Shown: in pieces, positions 44,904-57,002 of the stretch | Layout: every line of letters begins with the position of its first letter | How positions within the stretch are numbered: position 1 is the first letter of the stretch | Assembly: GCA_018350325.1 (NCBI GenBank) | Contig: JAEVLN010000043.1 | Span: forward strand, 248,001-312,000 | Direction of reading: 5' to 3' | Length of the DNA: 64,000 bases | Origin: Globodera rostochiensis | Taxonomy: Eukaryota > Nematoda > Chromadorea > Rhabditida > Heteroderidae | Notes under the pieces: generated by a model | What the model saw: only the letters and a program-made list of their open reading frames with translations | The model's database searches: none | What the model was told of the DNA's origin: nothing | Made by a program: the position numbers and the translations under genes

Positions 44904-47619
44904 TTACGTGCCATTGGCGGCACCGCGTCTGTTCTGCGGCTGGTAAAGTTGTCTCAAACTGGCAATTTTGGCCAAAACCTCCTCCCTCAAGTGGTGGGTG
45001 TTAAATTCGCTCCAGTCCACCTCAGACGGCACCGAATTCGACACGTTTGTGGAGGAACAACAGCTGAAATCTTTTCTTTTCTGATGTCCGGGCAAAATCC
45101 GGCACGACCAATTCCGTCCCGCAAAGTGAAAAAATGCCATAAATTTTTTCAAAATCCGCAAATTTGTTTCGGAAAAAATTTTCATTTGTCTTTTTTCAGC
45201 GTCTAATCATAATTCAAGAGTCAATCTCGCCCCTCCCCCTCTCGGTGATCAAATGTTAATGCCAGTTTGGAATGCCCACATTTCATACAATGGACATTTT
45301 AGACGAATTTTGTTAATTAACGGAGCGTTTCATTTATTAAAATTTTTTGTACAAATAAACAAAATATATTAATAAAAGTTAAGTGACGACATTAGCATTC
45401 CAGAGGCCAAAATGTCCATTGTTTGAATTTCCATTCTATGGGCGAAGGTGTCCGAAAAAAGTTATGGCATTCAAAAACTGCAGAACCGATTTGATCAGCT
45501 GCCGGATTGGTCCATCCGAACTCATTCTCATGCTGTCCCTCTTCCCCTCGATCAAAGTCCGTCTTGGCAAAGTCGACGATGGCCAAGGCTAACGACGAGC
45601 TCATTTCTTCACCGGCACAACCGCTCAACACTTTGGCAATTGCACTTTGAATGTGTTGGGCCCAATTGCTGAAATCCAAAAAATTGTTAATTTATGTTTT
45701 GCGACTTTCCACCCCCACCCCTCCTCTTTGTGGCACTCGGCTCCCGCAACAAAATTGGCCAAAGCAATGTCCAAAGATTGATCATTTTCCTTGCAAAAGT
45801 GTCGCTGTATTAGACGCCAAAGCGGTGCTGTTACAAAAAGCAGAAATCGTGCCGAATGATATAACTGAAAGATTTAAAAACCAAAAAAAAATTGAGCCAA
45901 ATAAAATACGCCGCATGTTTTTTAGGCTTTCCCATGGCGCCGTCGGGTAAATTTTAGGACAATTTATTATTAAAAGTACAAGATTGAATAAAATACGTGT
46001 AATGACAAATGCCATAAAAAGTCTTGAATACTGTTATGAATTTTAATGAAGTATAACCTAGAATATTCCAAAATTTCTCAAATTTCACTTCAATTGGACG
46101 CTGAATGGTCGGCCGAACGGAAACTGCCGCCGCCGTCGCCGCCGCTGCCATTCCTTTTAAGCCGCCCGTTTTATGAGCAAAAGCGCCAAAACAGCGAAAT
46201 GGAACAGCAGCTGCTCCACCAGCTTCTGTTGCTGTTGCTGTTGATGATCCTTCATGAAGTTCGCTAACCCGAACGGCTGTCAGCAAGCCATCGCTTGAGT
46301 CCAGACAGAAAAGGCCTCTGTGGCAAACAAACAAATTTGGTTTGCAATTGCAATTATTGTCCATAATTAATTTAATTAATTAATTGTGAATAATTTTGGC
46401 ATCTCGAAATGTTTGTATTATTTCAACATTTTCAGACCCCAAAGCGTTAGACCGATCATTAATGGGCGGGCGGCCCCCTCTGATCTTCAAAGCACCGATC
46501 AGACGACCTATCAGATCAAAAACAGAACCATTTTCGGACCAGAGTGTCTTCCCCACCATTCAAAAATCCTTACATTTTTTGATTTCAAAATTTTGTTCAT
46601 TAATAAGTCCCAAACACTGACAATGAATTGCCGCAATTGGCCAACACCAATTGACGCCCCAAAATCAGTGCCAAAATGGCTGAGCAGCCGCTGTTCATCA
46701 ACGACAGCTGCTGCCGTTGTTCATCGTTCTGCCCGCTTCGCGCTTCTCCTGCCAACAAATTGCCAAATAATGCGTCATAAGCCGAACTGTCCACGTGATG
46801 GAAAGTGTCGGAAATAAACTGATCAATCTTTTAGAAAAAATAAATTTTTTTAAAAAATTGGAAAGATCGAATATTAAGCAATCAAATTTTCGAGTTTTAT
46901 GCCCGTCCAGGTTGATCTGATCGAGTTTTAAGCTTGATCAATTGGTGGTGTTGCTCATTTGATGTCAGGTTTTAGACCTGCGGAGATCGTTTAATTTGAA
47001 TCTCGATCACCCCCTTCAAAATAGAGCGGCTTACATCGAAAATTTCTTCAATATTGGCTTAACCGTGTGATTGAATGTTTGGCATTGGCTCCATGCCCAG
47101 CGCTCTCCACTTTTGGCAATTTGACTGACAATCGCCGCCAATGTCGGCGAGTCCAGCAATTCTTTGAGCAAAGTGTCGGCAACAAATTGAGTGATCGCCG
47201 CCGGGTCGTCCCCAAACCCGTCGAGCAACAGAAATGCGCCGATTTCAGTGCCGGCAATGTGTCGACTTTTTGAAAGAAAATTTTTAAATTTTTAAGCCAA
47301 TTTAACATTCAAAAATTTGTCAAAACATTTCCTAATGTCCTTTTTGTTGAACAGTGGCCCAAATTTTAACGAAAAAATGACCCGATCAACTGATTTTTGG
47401 CCCGATTGGGCCAGCTTTGATAATGGCCAACCTTTACAAATAGAAAAGGAAATTTTTAAAAAAAAGCATAAATTATTCCAGAATTCAGAAAACTCAAAAA
47501 TAAAATCGTTGGCTTACTGATCTGGACCGAAAAGACTGATGAGCCCTTACCGACCGATCGCTGGCCCAAATTGTCCTTGAAAAGACTGAAGAACTGCCGT
47601 CGTCCGCCGTTTTGTCCAT
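44904..47619 (-). CDS. TAB1-like PP2C-fold pseudophosphatase (TAK1-binding protein 1 family)
   Basis: TAB1 proteins have a PP2C fold without phosphatase activity and activate the kinase TAK1; the nematode member works in Wnt/MAPK-type signalling. Exons seen (minus): 47619-47551 (MDKTADDGSSSVFSRTIWAS), 47431-47382 (GHYQSWPNRAKNQ), 47265-47064 (GAFLLLDGFGDDPAAITQFV), 46827-46618 (GCSAILALILGRQLVLANCG), then a piece at about 46490-46440 (LIGALKIRGG), one at about 46320-46275 (GLFCLDSSDGLLTAV), one from about 45671 (NWAQHIQSAIAKVL) and the last ending at 44904 (EVDWSEFNTHHLREEVL). PP2C metal-site motifs are altered: DGHGG reads DGFGDD and VGDSR reads NCGNS. The final VDWSEF recalls the C-terminal TAK1-binding segment of TAB1. 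Middle exon borders are approximate. Confidence 0.7.
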
Positions 47620-48260
47620 TTTAATAAACACGGAATTGGGCAATGTTTTCACTTTGTGTTTGACCATTTTTATGGCTTAAAAGTTAGCGCTATGAACGCA
47701 AAGTGTCTGTCCTGATTTATTCACAATTTATTAAAAATGCCAGAATTTGAATGCAAAATTTTAAAAAATGCCAATGAGCGGCAAATTAAAGTCAATCCGA
47801 ACGGCGCGCGTTCGTTTGGGGCCCGAACACTTTGAATTGGCTTTTTTTGAGGTTTGTCAAATGGCTAAGACCTTAAATTACTTAATGCTTCTAGTGTTGA
47901 TTTAGAAGCTTTAAGTGAAGCATAAATTCGCATTATTCATTAAAATTAATTTAATAACATCTTCAAACGCTCGAAAATATTCAAAACAAAAGCTAGGCGA
48001 TTTGAACTGTTCCAATTCCGCTTCTAGAACCTTTTTTTGAACCAGTTCAAAACGCTGCGTTTGCTTAAAAGAAGCTTCTACAAACACAGAATCTGTTTTT
48101 TGAATTGTGCCAAACTTTTGTGGTTCGGTTGCAATTACTAACAGATGGTTCTGTCCGGCCTGGGCCCTGATTCCCACCGACCGCCGGCATTTTCAGTCTG
48201 GTCTCACAGTCCCCGCCCCCTCCCCCCGATGCCCAAAATATTATTTGTCTGAGTCCCAAG
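47620..48260. other. 5' flank of the TAB1-like gene
   Basis: A possible plus-strand first exon (47774-47857, KLKSIRTARVRLGPEHFEL, followed by GAG|GTTTG) and a minus-strand open frame (47911-48177) overlap this interval. Neither could be extended into a gene. Confidence 0.25.
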
Positions 48261-49492
48261 AAAGAGAGAGGGGATCCATGGATTATTATTTGTTACAAAA
48301 AGTTATAATTACTGATTGATACATTCGAGACAGCCATTTTTTTAAATCAAAACGATTTGATAAAATTTTCTTTACCCTCTGCTGAGAGTCCCCCCGAGGG
48401 GAGAGGCGGGGGGGGGGGGGCTAAACCAACCAATCCCGCCGCCGAAGTTGCTGTTTGTTGTCACCTTATGCACAGATAATTATTATTTAAAGGACTTTTT
48501 GACCAAAAAGTGGGCAATAATCACAAATGTGTGACCAACCAAGCACAAACACTTTTTAACACAGCACGAACATTCGTCCCGCAAAAAACGGCTTTGGCGG
48601 GAATTGGAGTTGCCCGAGAGGATTGGTTGATAGTTAGTTGAGTGTGGGTGGGTCATTCATTCATTCATTCATTCAGTCATCGCCGTCGATTACACTTTTA
48701 CGGTCTCCACGCCCCCCGGGGGATGGGGGACTTTCTTCTTGAACCTCTTCCCCTATTTATTCATTCATTCATTATGATTCTCCCCTAGGGGCCCACAGAT
48801 GGCGCAAATCGTTCCGCCATATCTGTCGGCATTCCCTGCAATTAACCCCCACGGCGCGCCATTCATCCATTGGCGAGAGCAATTCGGGCGGGCGGCATTT
48901 TCTCCAAAAATGGCATTTGCTGCTGCTGCTGCCGCCCTTTCAGTTGCCCAATCTGGCGTTGATCATCCCATCCATCTCAAAGGAGAAGTACACCGGGGCG
49001 CCAAATTAATGGACAATAAAATGGACGGGCATAAAGGGGGAAGGGGCAAGCAGTTCGTTGAGTTGATACCGCACAAATTCTGATTTCTGTTTGTCTTTTT
49101 ATGGCACAACAAATCCTCTAAAGTCAAAGGTTAAAAGCTCAAAAAAGTTATGGCCAAAAAATAAAAACGCCAAAAAAGGCCAATTTTAGGGGGGTTTCTA
49201 GCCATACCTTTTTGGTGCTTTTGTTCAATTGAATTAGCTGTAAGTTTATTGATGAAAGCTTTTTCTGAATGTTAGCAGAGTCACTCATTTGGACCTAATT
49301 GATCGCAAGCGATCTGATCAGAAGTGTTCCATAATTGCTGGGACTGAATTGTTCGTGTGTTGGTGTCTCTGGGTTGCCCATTTTTTCCCCCGCTTCCATC
49401 AAAATGCACAAAATCTTGCCGCGACCTTTTGCTTAGCGTGCACTTTTTTCTGCCACCTTTCCGCGTTCGTCCGTCCGTTCAATTCCATCAGA

Positions 49493-49541
49493 CTCTCTCT
49501 CTCTCTCTCCCTCTCTTTCTCTCTCTCTCCCTCTCTCTCTT
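49493..49541. repeat. CT-rich microsatellite
   Basis: About 50 bases of CTCTCTCTCCCTCTCTTT-type polypyrimidine sequence. Confidence 0.9.
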
Positions 49542-52171
49542 TTTTCTGATGTTGTCCTCCTGTTACGTGCTGCCACCGTTCGACCCCCCCCCAACAAAAC
49601 TGCTGATAATGTTGCAATTCGTCGGTGACAAACAAATGTGACATACCTAACACATAGAGCATTTGGGCAGCACAAAAACCGCAAAATTTGGAATGGGTTC
49701 GAAATCCGCGGATTACACATAAATACTTCCCAACAGTTTCTTCAAAACATTCATAAACCGGACCTGCTGAACTCGGACAACCCAATGGACCGTTCTCAGA
49801 AATTCAAAAACCGGGCTTGAACTCGGATATAAAATCCATTGGGTCCGGGAAGTTTTCTGAAACATTCATAAGCCAGCTTTGTGCTTTCGGATATTTGACA
49901 CGGGCCACCGGTGTCGGGTTAGGTTGGGTAATGCTTACACACATTTGCACTGCTTAACACCCCCCCCCCCACAAACATTCATTAATTCAATTTACGACTA
50001 CAATCGCCATTTTCCCGTTTTAACACCTCATTTTGGCGCCATACCGACCAAAAAAAAAGGTCTGTGTCGCCTACCGCCACCACTTCCTCTCCCCCCCCCC
50101 CCCCCCCCCCCCCCCTCCCCCCCCCCTTCCCCCCCTTCCCCCCCCCCAATCCAAAAAATCATTCCTTGCCCCCCACCCCTTTGCTTTTGCTGGTCAAAAA
50201 CGGAACGGGGGGGGGGGGGCAAATGGAAATGAGTTGGAAGTTGGTCGGTCGGTCGGTCGGTCGGTCGGCTCGAAGGTGCGGGGTGGGGGTACAGCCAACA
50301 GCAGCAGTACCAGTGGTGTAGCCCCAGGATGGGGGGGGGGGAGGACGGAAGGCCATTCCCACACTAAACAGTCCCCCTCCCCCCACATCCGTCCAACTCG
50401 TCCCTCCCTCCCCCCACCCCAATTCATCGCTCATTCATTTTAACACCCCCAAAATCGGCACAGGTGTTTGCTCACCCCTCCCCCCCCCCCGGCACTCTGT
50501 GCTTTTTTTTTGCTTGTTACCGCTCTCCCATCGGCAACAACAACAACAATAATAATAACACAAAAAGTTGTAACCGATTCAATTCTTCTCATGGACCGGA
50601 TGCATTTTTCGCGGATTTGCAACTGCGCACATTGGGCTCCGGCTGGCTGAGTTTGGGGGAAAAATGAGCAAATTCATTGACAAAATTTCTTTTCGTGAGT
50701 GATCCCAGCAGAATTAAGGGGGGGGGGGGGTGAATTGAGTCAAAAGGGTACAAAATGCGTAAATTTTCAAAGCTATTTTCATGCAATTTTACGTGAAACC
50801 CTTTTTTATATAATTTCTTCAATGATTTTTGCTTGAAAAAAAAATGTTGCAATTTTTCGAAAAATTTTTGTCCCATTTTTTACGGTAAAGTTTAAATGTG
50901 GGGGCGCGTTTTTAGTCTTACCCTAACATTTATTTTTCATATCTGAACGATGCATCTTTCGAAGTCAAAATCCGTCCAAACGTTTGCCCCCCGCCCCATT
51001 CATTGGGTCGGCCTTTGGACTCTCCCAGACGCAAAGTTCCTCAAAACTTCGATTTGTTTTACCAGAAGGTCGGACGCACACAATTTTTGGGGGTTGGGGG
51101 GGGCCTTTGCCTTCTCTACGCTCATCAATCCCCAAATTTGAACCTATCAAATCGCCGGGGGGGGGGGACTGTCTCCCTCCCTCCCCCCCCCCCGGCACTT
51201 CCCAACCAACCAACCAACCAACCTAGACCAACTTTTAATACGCCGTCACCATCCTCCAAAAACTCTCACTTTCCCTCCCCTTCCCCTCTCTCTCCCCTCC
51301 ATTTTTTCTTCCGTTCCGTCTGGCAGCGGGGGGAGGGGGGTAATGAAGTGCCCCCCCCCCTCCATCCCTCAAAATTTTCTCCCTCCCCGACCCGACAGGA
51401 CAAGGACATCTGATAAGCAGCACCCAAACCGCCCCCCCCCCCTCCCCCCCCCTTCCCCACCCCCCCTCCCCCCCCTTCCTCCCCCCCGCCCCTCTCCACA
51501 CCCACTGAAACAACAATACCAATTTTTGCTCTTCTCGCGCAGTGCTCCTCCCCCAAATGATGACAACATCGTCCATCAGCGCCCCTAATGAGCCCCCGGA
51601 GGGGAAGAAGTATCTTTTTATAGGCATTTGCTCATCAATTTACCTCTGAAGGCCGAGACTGACTGACTGACTCTTGAGGGTTATGCACAAATGGGAATAA
51701 ATCACTTCCCACAATCACTTAGATCAGTGACAGCGGGGGAGTGAGAACATTCATTGATGGAGTGAGTGCGCTTAAATCAGCAAAAAACATAAAGTGTCAT
51801 GCCAATTAGAGGGATTGGTGTGAAAAACAACACTTTTAAATTCGGTACACAAAAAATCAAATTCGAATAATTTAGGGGGGAAGGTGCACTTTTATAATTT
51901 AATCCTTTTCGATTTCATCGACAAGCTCTTCAAAGATGAGAAAAGCTAATGAATCCTAACTGAATTTTTTGAATTTTAGCAAATATCCAAAAAAAACGCC
52001 CCTTAGGGCTTCTGACGCTTTGTCGGGCTTAACAAAAAATGACAATTTGATCGGATTGTGTTGCGAAAACATTAGTTCTTTGTTGGCACTGCCGCTGCGG
52101 CGCCGTCGGCGCCTCTTCTGCTGCTGTTCCGCCAACAACATTTGGCAGGATGTGTAACTTGTCCATTGCCC

Positions 52172-52410
52172 CCTCTCTCTCTCCCTCTTTCTCTCTCTCT
52201 TTCTCTCTCTTTCTCACTATCTATCTCCCTTTTTCTCTCTCTTTTCCCCTATCTACCTCTCTCTCTCCCTCCCTCTTTCTCCCTCTCTATCTCCCTCTTT
52301 CTCTCTCTTTTCCCCTATCTACCTCTCTCTCTCCCTCCCTCTTTCTCCCTCTTTCTCTCTCTTTCCCCTTCTCCCCTCTCTCTCTCTCCCCCCTTTCTCT
52401 CTGTGCCGCT
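52172..52410. repeat. Polypyrimidine tract with internal tandem duplication
   Basis: About 240 bases of C and T almost without purines on the plus strand. A segment of about 70 bases (CTCTCTTTTCCCCTATCTAC onward) is repeated. Confidence 0.9.
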
Positions 52411-52759
52411 GTTTTTGCGGTTTTCTGATCGTAAATTGCTCAAAAAAATGTGTGGTGATTTCCTTCACCTCTTTTTTGTTTTGTTTTTGTTGCTTTCTTT
52501 TCTTTCATTGACTGCCCATTTTATTCTTCGCCATGTCAAATGGTCAAATTCCCCTTCATTTTTCTTTTTCTCTGCCCTCGGCCGCCGTTATCTTTTTCCC
52601 TATTTTTGATTTGTTGTGTAATTTACTCTAATAAATAGGGACATATGTCTTTTGTTTTTAGCGGGCATTCCCCGCGTATTCTTGGTGATATTCAAATTTG
52701 CAAAAAATGATCTGACTGGCCCCCACAATACCCGGGATTCGATCAGATCAAGACAATCT

Positions 52760-52898
52760 CATTTTCTCCCTCACTTTCTCTTTTTTCTCTTACTCTCTCA
52801 CTCTCTCTCCCCCTTTCTCTCTCTCTCTCTCCTTTTACCTCTCTTTATCTCTCTCTTTCTCATTCTTTCTCTATACCTCTCTTTATTACCTCTCTTTA

Positions 52899-52953
<55 letters not shown>

Positions 52954-52964
52954 GCCCTCCCTTT
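52760..52964. repeat. Polypyrimidine tract ending in (CT)n
   Basis: About 200 bases dominated by CTCTCT and TTTCTC; the last 65 bases are nearly pure CT. Confidence 0.9.
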
Positions 52965-55039
52965 TTTTTCAATGCATTTCTTTAAGCTGTTTTTTTCAAT
53001 TCTAATTTGAATTTCTCGCGGCCGGCCAAAGCAGCAACATTGTTTTGTGCCGTTCTGCTGCTGGCCAAGCCAACCAAATACCGTTCTTCCTGTGGCCATT
53101 GGCCTCCGGATTTGCTTTGTCCACCCATAAAAACTCGCGGATTTTTGATCCAATGAAACCATTCCCAGGCTTTTTTCACTTGGCCAAAGTCCGATCTCTC
53201 CCTCTCTTTCGTCCCCCCCGGCACCGTCTCCGGTGTTGAATAATTCCAATTTGGCAAAAAGATAATTTGCGCACAAAAAGAGGGGGGGGGGGGCCGCCGG
53301 TGCTCTAAATGCCCCGGGGGGGGGGGGCACCGGTGCCCCCGTCCACCAACTAAATAAAGCCCATTTTGGAAAGCCGCAATTTGCATATTTTGCTAGCGTA
53401 ATCAATTACGCGAAATTTTGACCATTACCCGCCAATATTTCCAAAATTTTCACCCGACGTGGGACGGACGGACGGACAACGCGCAAAATCTTGGAATTGG
53501 CGATGGATGCTGGACGACCCCTCCGGCGTCGCAACATCCCTTTGTTTATGCCTTTACATTCATCCGAAACACAAGCAGAAGAAGAAGAAGACGGTGATGA
53601 TGCTTTCTTCTGCTACTGATCACCATTCTCCCCCCCCCCCTTTTCCTGCCCCCCCCCCCTCCGCGCAACCTCCCCGTCCTCCCCCCCCCCCCCCCGCTGT
53701 GAGGGGCGGGGCCACCGCCCACCACTCCCCTCAACCCCCCACCCCCTCCCCTCCCCCCTCCCCCCTCCCCCCTCACTCATTCGGCAGACCATCCAAAGGA
53801 ATTATTTTTGCCTCCTTCCCCTCCCCCCCCCCCCCCGCCCCCTTCAAAACGCGATTATCAACCCAAACGGGAGAAGAACGGCAGCAATACGGACGGATAG
53901 GCGGACGGACATGATCCTTCCTGAACATTTTTAGTACGTTCTGCCCCATCTCTGCTCGAATGTTTTCTGGTTGTTGTCCAGAAAGCTCAGTCCTTTAAAT
54001 GAGTTTTGGAATGTCCCCCCCCCCCCCTCCCATCTTCATTAAGAGTATGCCGGCAGCATAAGCATATGGAAACATTGCTTGAGCTGCTCCATTTAAGGCG
54101 TCCATGCCCTCCCTCACCGATTTTATTAGATTTTGTTCATTGTGTGGACGTGCATTTAACTGCAGGCCCATCGTCGGTGGTAGCAGCAGCAGTTGAGGGG
54201 GGTTGAGGTCACCCCCCGCCCCCTCCCCCTATCCTCCGTCATCCCCCCCCCCCCCCTATCCTCCGTCATCCCCCCCCCTCCCCCCCCCCTCCGTTCATTC
54301 AACGCATCTGCCCTCACTCTGTTAGGGGGGGCGGGTCCTCGTCCATTCCGTTGCTGTTCTGCCTGCCGCCTCCTGCTGAATGAATGCAACTCGCCCGGCC
54401 CCACAACCAAACAGAAAAAGATAGAGGGGGGAGAGAGTCCGTCCAGTCAATCTTTTTCGTCTTCTTCATTCACTTAATATTATTAATAATTCCATTGTCA
54501 TCCCATCTTCATCTTCATCATCCGTCTCCTCCTCCTCCTCCGGTGAATGTCCCCAATCATCCCCCCCCCTCCCCCCCCGTCTCCTCTAATATTCCCCCCC
54601 CCCCCCCTCAATCCGTTCGTTTCCCAGGAGAGAGTGTCGTCCCTGTCCGTATCCGCACCCGCCTCCAACAAACACACAAAGACCATCAAAATTCGCTTAC
54701 CCCCCCCCCCCCCCCCCCCCGCAAATCCGCGTTCTTCCCCCCCCCCTTTTATTAATGGTAAGAGTTCACTTTTGAATTTTTGCCCCCCGTCCCCCCGCAT
54801 CTGAGCAGGCAGAGGAGTTATGATTGCTGCATTAAATGACTCCGCCCCCTCGTACAAAATTTTCTTCCAAAATTTAAAATTTGAAGAGCTTCTCCCCCCC
54901 CCGTTCAGAGAGATTGAGTGATTGCTGTCTGTTTCTGGCCGAGCTTACACATTTACTCAATTTTTCGTCATCACCTTGCGATTCGAGCAGTCCTTTTTTT
55001 GAATCCGTCCTGCTCCAATAACCAACCGAACAGCAGCAG

Positions 55040-57002
55040 ATGCCCCCTCAACCAACACCGGCACACACTTCTCGTCCGCCCTCCGTGCTCAACTTGCGTT
55101 GTCACGAGGAGATGCTGGTCGAGTCGCCATGCAGCAACACCAACAACAGCAGTCGCAACAACACCACAACCTCTTCGACAACAGCCGTTTCGTCCAGCGA
55201 TTGCGGCGGCAATGCCACCAATGGCGGAGGCGGTGCCAATGCTATCGTTGCTGCCCCGACGCGCTATTATCTCCCGTTTGGACAGAACGCCAACGAGCTG
55301 AGTATGGAGCGGAAGCGCCTGCACCGCATCTCGTTGCAAACCCACCAGCAACAGCAGTCGAATGGCTTCGGAAGACTGCATCAGCAGATTGTACAGCTTG
55401 AGGACGATGAGGGTGTGCACGGCTTGCTGCAACAGCAACGAATCAATTTGACAGTGGAAGCGCCAAAGAACGGATTGAATGTGAGAGGATTTTTTGGGGG
55501 GTTTAGCATTTATCAAAACGCCTAAATACCGCAGGTTCTGGCCTCCATCGATGCGAACATTCCGATCAACGGATCCAGACTGACCGTCCATCAACTGCAA
55601 CAACAACGGACGCATGACACTCCGATCAGCAGCAATCGCCTAATCCTCCGTCCAGTCGCGATCAGCAACACCAACACGACAGTGGTCGGTTCCTTTGATC
55701 ATTGATCAGATAGATCACTAACTCACTCATTAATTGGTTTTTTGAATCGAAATTATTTTCAAAAAATGTTCCCGAACTTTGAAAAATTGTGGTCAACCCA
55801 AACGGTGTCTATCCCCCGCAGCAGACCACCCGAAAGCGACGGGCTGCCGAGGAGGAGGACGAGCGACGGCTGAACGCCAAGGAGCGGCTTTGGGTGTGCG
55901 CGGACGTGGACCGCGCGGTGCATTTGGACGGACGGACGCTGCACGCGCTGCTCCAATCCGAGAAGAGCGTGACGGTCAGCGAGGCGCAAATTCGACGCGA
56001 GCAGCGAGCTCATCAGGCGGCGGGCGACGAGCCGGGCATTGAGGAGTGGGCACGCACGCGGGCGGTTGAGTGGATGCAGGAGGTAAGGCTGGCACCATTT
56101 GTTATGGGAATTCGGACATTTTGTGTCGAAAATCTTGATTTTTACACCATTTTGTGAACACTTTTAGAGCGATAAGCGATATTAATGGATTTTTACACCA
56201 TTTTTGAACTCTTTTAGAGCGATATTAATGCATTTTTACACCAATTTTGGAACACATTTTTCTTTGGGTGTTGGGAAAGTGCCGAGGGCGGCCCATCCGA
56301 CCGGTGGCATTTTTGGATTCAATTTTTAAGAAAATTTGAATATTATTGATGATTTTTTACACCAATTTTCGAACACTTTTAGAGCGAACTTTGCAATTAT
56401 TATTAATTGCTTTTTACACCAATTTTGGACTGCCGCCGGTCCATCCGGTGGCACATTTTTCGTTTCAATTTTTAAGAAAATTTGAATTATTACCGGAGGG
56501 CGGAGGTTTTGAGTCAATTTTCGAGAGAATATTTTCTGATTCTGTCGGAAGCATTTAAAAATTGCCCAAAATTTCAAAGGTTTGCGAGGCGGACCACGCG
56601 GACTTTGTCGTGTTGCCGCTGGCGGTCGCTTTCCTCGACCGAATGTTGGCATGCCGTTTTGTGCCCCGTCGCAATTTGCAAGCGCTGGCCTCCGCCTGTT
56701 TGCTGTTGGCCTCAAAAATGCGCGCCCCGCAGCCGATGAGCGCGCAGCGAATGTCCGACCACACGGACAACTCAGTACGGATGGAGGAATTGCTGGTGTG
56801 TTCGTGTTGTGCAAAAAGGGATGAAAAAAATGGACCTTTACACCCCTGCTTCAGGACTGGGAAATGCTGGTGCTGAACCATCTGCAGTGGAACTTGCTCC
56901 AGTCCACGCCCTTCGAATTCTTTGACCAATTGCTTGTCCGATGGCCCGTGCTGGAGGCACTGCGCGAGGACTTTGCGTTGACGTTGCACAGAATGCAAAA
57001 AG
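55040..57002 (+). CDS. cyd-1: D-type cyclin (3' end not found)
   Basis: Cyclin D partners CDK4/6 and drives G1 entry by phosphorylating Rb. Exons: 55040-55480, 55535-55684, 55822-56082, 56580-56795, 56855-57002, all phase 0 at junctions. An Rb-binding LxCxE motif (LRCHE) lies at about residue 20. The cyclin box starts in exon 3 (DVDRAVHLDGRTLHALLQSE, EWARTRAVEWMQE) and continues with VCEADHADFVVLPLAVAFLD, NLQALASACLLLASKM, MSDHTDNSVRMEELL and DWEMLVLNHLQWNLLQSTPF. An unusual insert of roughly 185 residues, rich in Asn, Ser, Thr and Gln, separates LxCxE from the cyclin box. The second cyclin fold is incomplete: exon 5 ends in a phase-1 donor at 57003 (AAAG|GTGGG) and no matching later exon was recognised. 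The ATG at 55040 is the first in frame. Confidence 0.88.

Larger units (their letters stand above)
48261..54950. other. Gene-poor region rich in homopolymers and microsatellites
   Basis: Contains many runs of 8-30 C or G (for example 50094-50147, 51431-51488, 53634-53840, 54244-54290, 54700-54720), ATTC repeats at 48655-48680, GGTC repeats at 50243-50272, AACC repeats at 51206-51222, GACT repeats at 51657-51672 and CT tracts listed separately. Long open frames here are Pro/Gly-rich and open because the DNA lacks A/T stops. No gene is supported. Confidence 0.6.

Noticed and set aside
48799..49083. Small ORF beginning MAQIVPPYLSAF
   Set aside because: Isolated, Ala-run composition, no upstream or downstream exon; not distinguishable from chance.
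49879..54857. Many Pro/Gly/Ser-rich open frames in poly-C/poly-G DNA
   Set aside because: They exist on both strands at the same places, follow homopolymers, and show no domain, splice structure or signal peptide pattern.
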